The notes under the pieces are model-generated. The model ran no database searches, was not told the origin of the DNA, and saw nothing but the letters and a program-made list of their open reading frames with translations. Of a stretch of 64,000 nucleotides of DNA, positions 39,201-51,200 are shown one piece after another. Every line of letters starts with the position of its first letter. Within the stretch, counting starts at the first letter, position 1. A program made the translations under genes and the position numbers. Origin of the DNA: Cordylochernes scorpioides (lineage: Eukaryota > Arthropoda > Arachnida > Pseudoscorpiones > Chernetidae); NCBI GenBank assembly GCA_030710605.1, contig CP092864.1, forward strand, positions 136,339,255 through 136,403,254, given 5' to 3'.

Positions 39201-42200
39201 ATTGCTATATTTCTCTTTGAAATAAATATTGATTTTTCACGGAAAAGAAACTTATGCGGTGAAACTTTAAGTAATGTTTTATAATCACACGCCGCAGTCC
39301 TTTATAATGAATCATTTATATGTTAAAAAAAAATGTATTAATGCCATTTTGTCCTTGACACTGAAAGTTAATCATGAAAAAAAAAAAACAATGGTTGCCT
39401 GTAAAGTCGGTTTTACGGGCGAAGATTTTACGTGACAACGGTAGAATATTTATTGATATGAATATAATTAAATTGCACAATAGGAACAAGGAATTGAATG
39501 AAAATAAGAATTGCACAAATTTTAACTATAGAAATATATTTTGTTTACTAAAACATTGTACATGTAAACTTAAACTTAACTAATTCCTATTTGAGTGATT
39601 TTGTTGAGGATAGGACGATGATAGGAGAAATATGAAATGAAAGGAAGTGTTTCTGTTGTAATGTGTCTTGCGAAAGTCAAGTCGATAGTTGTTCCTTTTA
39701 ACGTAGTTGACTTAGAAACGTTTGATACGCAATCAAGATTATACGTATTTTTCATGAAATTAAGAAACGAGTTGTCAGGCTTTACGTTTTTGTTAAAATC
39801 ACCACACAGAAGAATCGGTATACTAGAATCAACTTGCACGAACGGTGGCACGTACTGGCTGTTGTGAATGTACGGACCGAGTCCTTGCCATAGTAACATT
39901 CCAATATCCTGCATACTAGCTCCTGGATGAATATATACAGCACCGAGTATAAACTTGAAGCTAGTATTAGCGGCGAAGCAAGTAACTTCAGTCATGCACA
40001 TGTCACCCTTGGTTTTAATGACACGAGTTACGTCTGTAATCGCAACTTGGAACACTTCCGCCGTAGATGTCGATGATAATTTACGATAGATCGCCACTCC
40101 ACCAGCCGCGTTGGTATTTGAAAATCAAAACACTTATTCAGATCGAAGGTTCAAATTTTTGCTAAATAAATTTGAAATTAAATAATATTTGTAATTGTAA
40201 ATGATGAAGTTGAAAATTAAAACATTTACTTAAATTAGATGTTAAAATTCTTGCTCAACACAGTTTAAATAAAGTTTTCTTATATCTGCCACTTTTTCTT
40301 AATATTTGTAATTTTAAAGAATCAATTCGAAAATCAAAACATTTATTCAGATCGAAGGTTCAAATTTTTGCTAAATAAATTTGAAACTAGTTAAAATTTG
40401 TAAAATAATAATTAATTAATTAATTGATTTTAAACTAATAATTTACTTAACACTATCAACATTTATCAATAGTATGACATAACCTATAAACTCAGTTTCT
40501 CAACTTTTGTGTCAATCTAACAATTAATCAATCAATCATAGTTTACGATAATGAAATATCAGTGTACAATTATTTACCTTTATTGTTGTAGTTGTTGTAA
40601 ATGACGAATCTAAGCACTCCACATTTTCACTACAGACACAGCTGACGATACTTTAACCACACGTGTGAACTTGTATTATGACGCTTTCTTGTTTTTCCAA
40701 CGCCAAGAACGTTCGAGAAAGACAAAGACAGAGACAAGCATGCGCCGATTCAATGCGCCTAATTCTCTAGCGCTGCGCGCGCAGCACTCTCGTTCGGTGA
40801 CTCATCGTAACGTTACCGGGCGTTACACTTTTTCATAAGTGACTCCCAGCCGCAACCTAATTTAAGACGTTGTCACGTCAATAAAAAAGTACAATGGTTT
40901 CAATTAATATTAAAGTATTTTAAGAGTGAATTCATCACGTTTGAGTTTGTCGCCGTTAAAAGAGTGCTACCTTGGCCACTCTTTTTGTTGAATTTTTACG
41001 TGAGCTTGATGAAATTGTAGCCACACGATATGGATTTAATGATGTCTGTTTCTATATGGATAATGCAAGAGTGCACATATCCGCAGAAACATCTGTTATT
41101 CTGCTAAGAAGCAGCGTGAAGTTATGGTCACCATATTCATATATGCTATATACAATTGAAATTTCATTTAGCAAAATTGAACAACATTGGTAAGGTCGCT
41201 GCTTACTCGACGTGACATCACATTAGGCGAGGTTAACACTGATGCAATCAGCAGAATTAAATCAGGAGAAAGGGAAGGATGGTTTACTTGTATTTACAAA
41301 AATTGCTTCCTGGCCACACAAGATCACCATTTTATCCAATAAAGTCTGTTTCTAATTTATTTCGAAGTTATTTGCTCCTATATTAGTGTTGGACTTAATG
41401 TCAAATGTATTTAATTAATCTTTATGATATTGTATTTTAATTTTAAACAATCTTATTTTTAAAGGCGGCAAACTCATTTTAAAAAGTGACAAATATATTT
41501 TAATAAGTGACGAATTTTAAAAGTGACGATTTCACTCTTAAAATGTTATATAATTAATCTAAAAAGAATACATTAGTGAGTTAGATGAGTAGCTAATCAT
41601 CTGACAAACTTTAATTCAACACTTCCTTTAATTCAACCGAAAGCTTTGATCCCTTGGGGTGTTGAATTAAAGAGGTTCGACTATATTTGGAGTCCAGTGG
41701 CGAAGGTGGTTGTTGATGGTGAAGAGGCCAATTTCAGATTTGCTGATGTTAATGGATAATTTCAGTTTCTGAGTTACCTTTTGCAGATTTTTCATGGCTT
41801 TATTCAGAGAGTGTTCTGCATCGGAGAGGTTTTTTTTTTGCTTATCCCTAGTACACGTGGTACAGGCCATGATAATCATGGTGGGTAGTTAGCGACTGCT
41901 TTTTTTACTGTAAGTGCACCACATGTCTACACATGTGAAAAGCAGTTCGACTTTGCACTTACTAATGCCAGAACCCCGTTTGGTTACTTGCACTCGCTGG
42001 TGGGGTTGGACTTTTGCAAGAATCGGGAGCCATTGGAGCATTTTTTTTTTCTTTAAACAGAAAAAAGTGTCCAATGCGGGTTCGAACCCGGGTCCTAGTG
42101 GTCGAAAACCAAACGGTTTAACTTTTGTTTTTGGAGACCCAGATGATTATGTCATCTGCGTAAAGGGCAATTTTAGCTGGTGGTTTGATAAAAGTGTGTA

Positions 42201-45200
42201 CATCATTTAGGTAAATATTGAAGAGAATAGGGCTTAGAATTGATCCTTGGGGTAGATCTTGGTAAATACAAGTGGTTTTTGATTTGATGTTGTTGAAGTT
42301 AACCTGTATGGTGCGTTTGGATAGAAAATTGCTGATCAACTCAGCATACTCCCTCTATTCCAAGTTCATCGAGTTTGAGAATTAGCTTTTCCTTCCAGAC
42401 TCTGTCAAAGGCTTGGGAAAGGTCGATGAAGGCTGCTATAGTAGATTTTGTAGGTTTATGATGGAAGCTGTCCTGGATTTATTGAACGAAGTAAAATATT
42501 GAATCTTCTGTGCTTTGATATTTTTTAAAAGCTCTTTGATGAGGGTTTAGTAGGTTATTGAGGTTAAAATAAAAATTTAACCTATTGAGAATCATGTGTT
42601 CCATGATTTTGCAGGGAATAGAGGTCAGAGAGATGGGTCTGTAGTTGGTTGGGTGGTTCTCAAGCTTGCCTGGTTTGTGGAGGGGATAATTGTGGCATGT
42701 TTCCACTCTTTAGGGAGGGTAGACGAGCTCCAACTGTAATTGAAAATGCTTAAGAGTTCTAGTTTGCCATGGGAACTGAGGTTTTTCAACATGGGTCCAG
42801 TGATGTTGTCTGGACCAGGAGCTTTTGTAGGGTCAAGATGACTTAAAGCTTCATCCAGTTCATGCTCTTGAAAAGGTTTACTGAAAATATTGTGGCTGGG
42901 TTTGGATTTTGCAAGGTTTCTGGTGAGCCTAGATTTTCTACCTATTATTTAATCCTGTAAATTAAAATTAAGTTTTGCGGAAGAGCTGCAATGGTGGGCA
43001 AAATGATTTGCTATGCTGTATTTGTCTGTGAGATGGTTTCCAGAATTATCCTTGGAGGTATTTGAGCTGCTGTGAGATGGAGTGTCCTGATTGAGGGCAT
43101 GTAGTAGTCTCCATAGTTTCGTGTCGCTGTTTTTTGGGTCAATTGAAGAGCAGAGTTCAATCCACTTATTCTGTTTGATTTGGTCAGTCTTAAGCTTAAT
43201 TTTTGCAGCAAGGTGATTGTAATCTCTGATGAGGAGGGTGTTGTTGTGTTCTCAATAAGGTCTTGGTAAACTTGGTTCCTATCTTCTATTTCATCTTTCA
43301 AAAGATCTAGTACCTCTCTGTATCCAGGAAAGTAGAATTTCCTGTTTCCTCTGGGGATATTTGTTTAGCAGAAATTAGGACTGTAGACTTCCAGTTCTTC
43401 CACCTGTCTTCCAAAGAGGAATTTAGTGGGATTTTGCTGAGAAGACTATCTAACAATGTTTTAAATGAATTCCAGGAGGCTTTCTTATAGTTCCAGAAAA
43501 GTCTTTGTGAAGATTTTGGGATGGAGGTGGAGTTTTCTGTTAGCAAAGTTACCAATCATAGTTACTTAAACCTCCCATGAGAAACTATCCAAAAACTTTC
43601 GATTCTCTTGGACTCTCCTGGAGGTAATATCTTTCTTTGAAAGTTGGGTTGATGTCAGATCGTTATTTACATTTAAAGCCTGGTTGCTCAGGGAGGTGGT
43701 CATTCTTTCAAGGTTTTTCTGCATCAAGTTTTTATATAAAAAAGGTTTTCCTCCGATCACCGAAGTTAAGCAACATTGAGCCCGGTCAGTACTTGGGAGG
43801 GTGACCACTTGCGAACACCGGGTGCTGTTGAGGTTTTGCTGCATTAAGTTTTTATAAACAAAGGTTCTTGTCCTAACACCAAAGTTAAGCAATGTCAGGC
43901 CTGGTCAGTATTTGGGAGGGTGACCACTTAAGACTGTAAGCTAATTCCTTTTCTGGTGTGTAGAGTTTGCATTAAAAAAAATGCTCCAATGGCACCCGAT
44001 TCTTGCAAAAGTCTAACCCCACCAGCGAGTGCAAGTAACCAAACAGGGCTCTGGCACATTTGTAAGTGCAAAGTCGAACTGCTTTTCACATGTGTAGACA
44101 TGTGGTGTGCTTACAGTAAAAAAGCAGTCGCTAACTACCCACCATGATTATCATGGCCTGTACCACGTGTACTAGGAATAAGAAAAAAAAAAAAGAGTTT
44201 TCATAAAGCAAATGGCACGTGCAGGAGAAATGAATTGTTGTTTGATAAGAAAGTGGTTCCCACAAATGATGATCTACTCACCTTCAAGAATGACTGTGAT
44301 CAGGTTGGGTCGGAAGCCGTGTCCACCAGGACAGAGTTCCTTGTACTCCGCTGAAACATCCATTTAATGTTATTCTATAATATATTGACCACAGATGTGT
44401 TTTTTATTTATTATCCTCTTGTATAATTATACAAAGTCATGGAGACTGAATTCATGGATTAAAAATCTTGGTAGGGTTTAGTCCACAAGTCTCCATGATG
44501 GGGAGTTACTGTCATAGGCTGGCTATCCACATGGAGGTGACAGTCAGACTGTTGTCAGAGGTGACAAGTTCAACTTTTCCTGACATTTTTTCAGCAGTTC
44601 TTGATAAAATGCGCAGAAGTGGTTTGTGCCTTCTTCCATCAATGAAATTGGCCAAATAAATTTGACTCTTTCACTTTTTGGGCGATTTCTCCCCTAAGGA
44701 CAAAAAAGTGTCTTTCATTACAAGAATGATGTTAAAACCTTATCCCAGCTTTTATTAAGTCCTCTTTTGTATTAGCCATTCCATTAGGACATTGTCTGCC
44801 CTCTACCAGAGTTGTACACACACTAGAATGTACAAATAGGGGTTTTCCATTCATTGGGATTGAGACCAAATGACATTTATCAAAACCCTCCAATACTTCA
44901 GGAGAACTTTTACTCTGTATCTTGCTGTATATCTTATATATAAAGTTGTCCCAAAAGTTCATGTTTTTCTTATTACTTGGCGAATAATATTATTATGGCG
45001 AATACATCCATACGTCGACGGAATCATTTGCAACAATAATACATATATGTATAAAAAAAGAAAATAAATCAAAACTGACAGCTTATCCAAATCATCACTG
45101 GTACAAACCATTGAAACAATTAGAAGAACTTCAAAAACTCAATAGAAATCAATAAACAGCTTTAGCAAGACTAAGAAGTGGCCATATTAACCTTAAAATT

Positions 45201-48200
45201 TCAAAATGGACAAAAAAGCCTTCAATAACTGCTTGAAATGAATTAGTGCAGAAGTTTCTCTGGAGCATATCTTGTCATGCTCAGAACTGACAATAGAGGA
45301 CCTATTTTCCAGGTCTATAACTACCATTGCAAAATTGGAGAGGAGTGGGCTTCAGGAATTGGTTTAACTATGGAGATAAGCACCACCACCAGCACTACTC
45401 AGTGACAGGCCGACTTAGCTCCAAAAGAAATGACTGCCTCTGACATGAGGAACAGATGCCATGTGCAGCCACTCCTAACATGGAGTACAAACGTTGCTCA
45501 TCTTGTATCCCTGGATTAGGCGCCCTTACAGGGTACTATTAGCCAGGCTAGCGGGGCCCAGGTTTTTAGCAAGCTTGTTACTGCTCCCCTCCTCCTTTTT
45601 CATCCTGGCTTGGGACCGGCGAAGGTGGAGTCCCAGTCTTAATGACAAAGGCAGACGCATTCTACTTCACCCAGTCATGATCTCAAGCTTTACAAGCTTG
45701 ATACCCTAATATGATTGAGTGGAGATAAGAAAGAAGAAGACCATCACCAGGATCTACTGTATGTAGCTGTGAAGGCAGGTGCTACCTACTGGAGTTCTCC
45801 TGCGGACAGATCTCACACTGAGGACCCCAGGCCTTGCCCAAGGAACAACAGCAGGCAGGACGGGTGAGACTCTGTCCAACCTCTGTGTGACAGATGCCGC
45901 GGTTGTTGTAGATCCCTGTGACATCCAGGTAGCAGGCTCCCTCTCTCTTGTCTACACACACACACAACCTCTACTAGAGCCTTTACTACACTCTATACCC
46001 ATCTATAAACACAAGGCAATACCACCAAATATATAGTTTGTGACGTTTTTGCAACAGTTATGTTACCATGTATTAACACAAGTTGTAAGTTAACAGTTTG
46101 TATTATGTATAAAAGAAACATTTGTGCTTTTAAATCCTTTTATTTTATATGTACTGATGGCGCGTTATTGCTTTGTGTTAATTTATGCCTAACTGGCCTT
46201 GTCTTTATTGTTTGCTGAAGTGCATTGCTCGAGGCAAAAATTTGAATGTAATTCTACTGTCCTATAAACTCATGCCCATAGTGTTCTTGAAAACCATTTC
46301 TGAGATTCCATCTTTCAGTGCTGCGTATATAATCAGAATCGTCCAATACAGTATTAGAGCTCTTAGAAGCGGTCTGGTGGATTAAATTGGCGAAACCGCT
46401 GGGAGGGTTCACCACTGATGAGCCAAGCCCTCCCAATATATTTTTTCATCGCAGTAAGGACAGTAGGAGTTTGTATTATGTATAAAAGAAACATTCACGC
46501 TTTTAAATCCTTTTATTTTATATTTACCATGTATTGTTACCATAGTAAAAAAATTGCTACTAGAACATACTCACAATTTCGAAATTTGGATTTGATGTTT
46601 TTTTTTTTATTTGTGTTTCTAATCTATACTCCAAATTGTGCCTTATCACGTCAAAAATAGTTCAATTTTCATATTAGCTTAAAAAATGTTTGCATACATT
46701 TCATTCTAGAAAGCTTTAAAATGTTAAAATAAAAAGAATTAAATAAGGAAATTTTTATCAAATTTTCCTACTATTACTATTGCTTGTATAAAAAGAATTA
46801 GTATACAAGGTAATAAGACCAAATACGAATAAATAAATAAATAATGTGACGTTTCGGTAACAGCATTGTTACCATCAATAGACAAAAGTACTGAATGAAT
46901 GCTATTTACTGAAATGTCACACACTATTTATTTGGATTTGGTCTTATTATTTTATGTTTATAATCTATAATCCAAATTGTGCCTTATTATGAATTATTAA
47001 TTGGTAAAAAGAGCTTATGTCCTTAGTTTACTTGAATACCATTTCTAAGATTCTACCCTTCAGTGTAGCATATATAAGCAGAATGATCCAATATAGTATT
47101 AGAGTTCTAAGAAGTGGTCTGGTAGATTAAATTGGAGAAGCCACTGGGAGGGCTCACCACTGATGTGTGTGATCCAAACTCTTACAATATATTGTAACAA
47201 AGTATTTATTATTTTAGCAGAGTATTCATTTTTATGTTTATATTTTGCTATACTCTGTAAATTTCCCTCGTGGCTTATCTTTTGTTTTACCATTCATAGT
47301 TTGTCCTTCCCTGAAATAAATTTTTGTTACCTCCTGAAGTTTTTGTCTTCCCTAATTTTCCACGTGGCATTTTGGTGGAGATGCTGGGTAAGTTAGGGAA
47401 GACAAACTGAAGACCGCCGAGAAGACCTTGAAGCGATGGGTGCTGTGATCTACATTTTCAGAGACTGACTCCAGGATTCCACCGCCGTGCTAAAACAAAG
47501 ACTTCTCTCGAAGATGAAGATGTCCCTATAGACGATACGACGACAAAGCCGCTCTTCACGCCGCAAGAAACAGACGCAAAGGTTCTAGGGACAATGTTCA
47601 AGACTTCGATGGAATCCTTGGCAGAAGCACGTCAGACCCATGTCAGTATCTATAATAATTGCTAGCTGTGGGTCACAGCTCCAATAGGGAAGAAGCTATG
47701 TAACAAAGAATTTATTATTTTAGCAGAGTATTCATTTTTATGTTTATATTTTGCTACTCTGTAAATTTCCCTCGTGGCTTATCTTTTGTTTTACCATTCA
47801 TAGTTTGTCCTTGCCTGAAATAAATTTTTGTTACCTTCTGGAGTTTTCGTCTTCCCTAATTTTCCACGTGGCAATATTATTTCATCTCAGTAAGGACAGT
47901 AGAAATTTATTTTATGTGTAAAAGAAAGTATATTAATTTTTAATTTCCTGTATATAGGATGGTGCATTATAGCTTTATATTAATTGGTGAATTAAAGAAC
48001 TTGAGATAAAGCACAATTTGGATTATAGATTATAAACATAATGTAATAAGAACAAATCCAAATAAATAAAAATTGTAGCGAAGCATTTATTATTTACACT
48101 AGTATTAACAGAATATCATTTTTTGTTTATATTTTACTACTCTGTAAACTTCCCATATTCCTTATCTTTTGTTTATCATTCATAGTTTGTTCTTGTCTTA

Positions 48201-51200
48201 AATAAATTTCTGTCTCATCCTGAAGTTTGTCTTCCCTAATTTTCCACGTAGTAATAATATGTATGTTTTGGTAACAGCGTTGCTACCATCTTCAGACAAA
48301 AGTACTGAATGAGAAAATATATCACAGCATGTTTTAAATAGTTACTGTTATCAAGTGTGTAAACAAGATAGCAGAAAAGAAGAAAATGGTTTTCTAAGAA
48401 CCCTAAAATATTTTTTTCACTTATAATTCAAAGAATATTAATTTAAGAGTTTTTATAGAAAACTATCTTCTTATTATCTGCTATCTTGTTTACACACTTG
48501 ATAACAGTAACTATTTAAAACATTTTGAAAATAGAGCAATCCATACTTAATTCATTAGATAATAAAAGGCATATATTGGATTTAATAAAATATTTATTTT
48601 GCCAATATTTCGGCTGGCTGAACGCCAACCTTTATCGAGGCATTACATTTTTGTATTGTGTATACAAAAATGTAATGCCTCGATAAAGGTTGGCGTTCAG
48701 CCAGCCGAAATATTGGCAAAATAAATATTTTATTAAATCCAATATATGCCTTTTATTATCTAATATTTAAAACATGATGTGGTAAAATTTCTTTTTTTTT
48801 CATGTAGCTCAGTGGTAGAACGTTCGCTTCACATGTGAAAGACCCCGGGTTCAATCCCCGACATCTCCAGTTTTTTTTTTTTTTTGGCTCAAAAATCATA
48901 CATTTTGGTTAGTAACTTGTAAAACCATATTTTCTCACCAATTTCTATTCTTCTTCTTTCTTATCTCCACTCAATCATATCAGGGTATCAAGCTTGTAAA
49001 GCTGTAAAGTGTGTCAGTGGCAGGCCGACTCAGTCCCAAAAGAAATGGCCGCCTCTGACATGAGGAACAGACACCGTGTGTAGCCACTCCTAACATAGAA
49101 TACAAACGCTGCTCATTAAGTACTTTTGTCTAATGGTAACAACGCTGTTACTGAAATGTCAAACACTATTTATTTATTTGGATTAGGTCTTATTACCTTA
49201 TAAAGAATTTGTTTAAATAAAAAGGCATATATTGGATCAAAATATCACTTATTTTACCTCCATAAATAAATATTTAAATAAAAAGGCATATATTGGATCA
49301 AAATATCATTTATTTTACCCTATATTGGATCAAAATATCATTTATTTTACCGTATATTGGATCAAAATATCATTTATTTTACCGTATATTGGATCAAAAT
49401 ATCATTTATTTTACCCTATATTGGATCAAAATATCATTTATTTTACCCTATATTGGATCAAAATATCATTTATTTTACCGTATATTGGATCAAAATATAA
49501 TTTATTTTACCGTATATTGGATCAAAATATCATATATTTTACCGTATATTGAATCAAAATATCATTTATTTTACCCTATATTGGATCAAAATATCATTTA
49601 TTTTACCGTATATTGGATCAAAATATCATTTATTTTACCGTATATTGGATCAAAATATCATTTATTTTACCATATATGGGATCAAAATATCATTTATTTT
49701 ACCTTGTTGTTAAGGAATCAATACCTAGATAAGTCAGTATACCAGGACTTACCCACACAGGCTGTCTTGGACGGTGTGAGCTGGTAGTGTGGTGGACAAT
49801 GGCACATGAAGGAACCAAGAGTATTGATGCAGGTGCCATATTGACATATCTCCGGGTTCTCACATTCATCAGTATCTGCACATTCAGTAACATGTCGATA
49901 ACACTGGCTCATCACTTGGCTTATCAACCAAGCCCTCCCTATATTTTTTAATTGCAGTAAGAACAGTTGAAGTTTATATTTAAAAAAAGAAACATTCATG
50001 CTTTAATGTTTCCATTTCTTATACAGTTAAACCTGTCTATAGCGCCCCCTCTAAATAGCACCTCCCTCTCTATAGCGCCCGATTTTAAATACGTAGTACA
50101 ATGAGATATTTACATTAAAAGTGACCTGTCTATAGCAACCTAATTTGGTGAGTTCCAAGAGGGGACGCTATAGACATGTTTAACTGTATATTTGTATTAT
50201 AAGAATGGTACAATACAAGGAGTACAATACTCACCAGTACAGTTGCCTCCAGAGGAGTCCAGCTGATAACCAACATTACAGATGCACCGGAACATTCCAA
50301 ATAGATTCTCACATTGTCCAAATACACAGATGTTGTGGAACATGGTGCATTCGTCAATGTCTGGAACATCAAACATTAGAATCATATGTAAATATGTATT
50401 TATATAGCTAACAAACATAGGGTAACAATGTGGGAAAATAGTACAAATATGATATTGTACTGGGATATGGTTCATATACAGTAAAACCCCGCTAAGACGA
50501 ACCATGGATATAACGAACCTTCCCTTATAACGAACCCATCGAAAATCCCAATTCCATTCCATTAAAATTACCATCATTATAACGAACTTTTCAATTTTCA
50601 AACTAGCGAACTATCGCTATAACGAACCCAATTTTGGTCCCAAAATATTAAATTCTATCAAAAATAACATGCTTATAACGAACTTCTAATTTTAATTCCA
50701 AAATTATAATTTTCAAAACTAATTAAAATTTTGTGTGAGCTCTAGCTCACAGATCGCAATTCAAAACAAAGAATTTAGCGACATTGGGTGTTTTTATTTA
50801 CGTTCTATTTTTATACTGCGCCCTTTTATAAATTTTTCATGCCTTATTGAAAACTAAATTTCTTAACTCTACATTAGGAAAATTCCTTAAAACATGATTT
50901 AAATTATTAAAACCAGTTTTAAAAGATAATGGAAGTGCCAAAGAAAAAGTCGCTCGTACCAAGATATCACTTGAAAAGAAATTAACCATCATAAAAGCTA
51001 TTGAGAGTGGTACATCGCAAGCGGAACTTCGGAAGAAAATGAAAATGAGCAAAAGTAGCATTTCTACGATATGGGGCAAAAAAGAAGACTATAAAAAAAA
51101 ATGCTACAAAGAGGAATCAATCCCAACTATTGCCGCTATCGTCAGTGTCATTATCCACTTTTAGAAGTCTTGTATACGTGGTTAGTACAAGCTAGGCTTC

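Larger units (their letters stand above)
30894..41683. mobile_element. 10.8-kb nested transposon block in a LINE TA site
   Basis: Left end CAGTATAACCTCG after TA (30892-30893); right end AGAGGTTCGACTA before TA (41684-41685). The LINE reading frame continues exactly across these points. Inside: a pogo/Tc1-like element, unknown repeats, a tRNA fold-back element, gypsy element 2 and a Helentron-like insert. A second right end at 31964 shows that the block is not a single simple element. Confidence 0.75.

Noticed and set aside
39576-40097. LINE endonuclease belonging to LINE-J
   Set aside because: It lies inside its own element with subterminal inverted repeats, outside the LINE frame, and would be on the wrong side of the RT.
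48798-48868. Functional tRNA gene
   Set aside because: The 5' acceptor strand does not pair with the 3' strand and poly-T flanks both sides.
49232-49787. Open frames of 106 and 164 codons, repeated [18 protein letters not shown]
   Set aside because: They are the translation of a 32-bp minisatellite; any array without stops would look like this.
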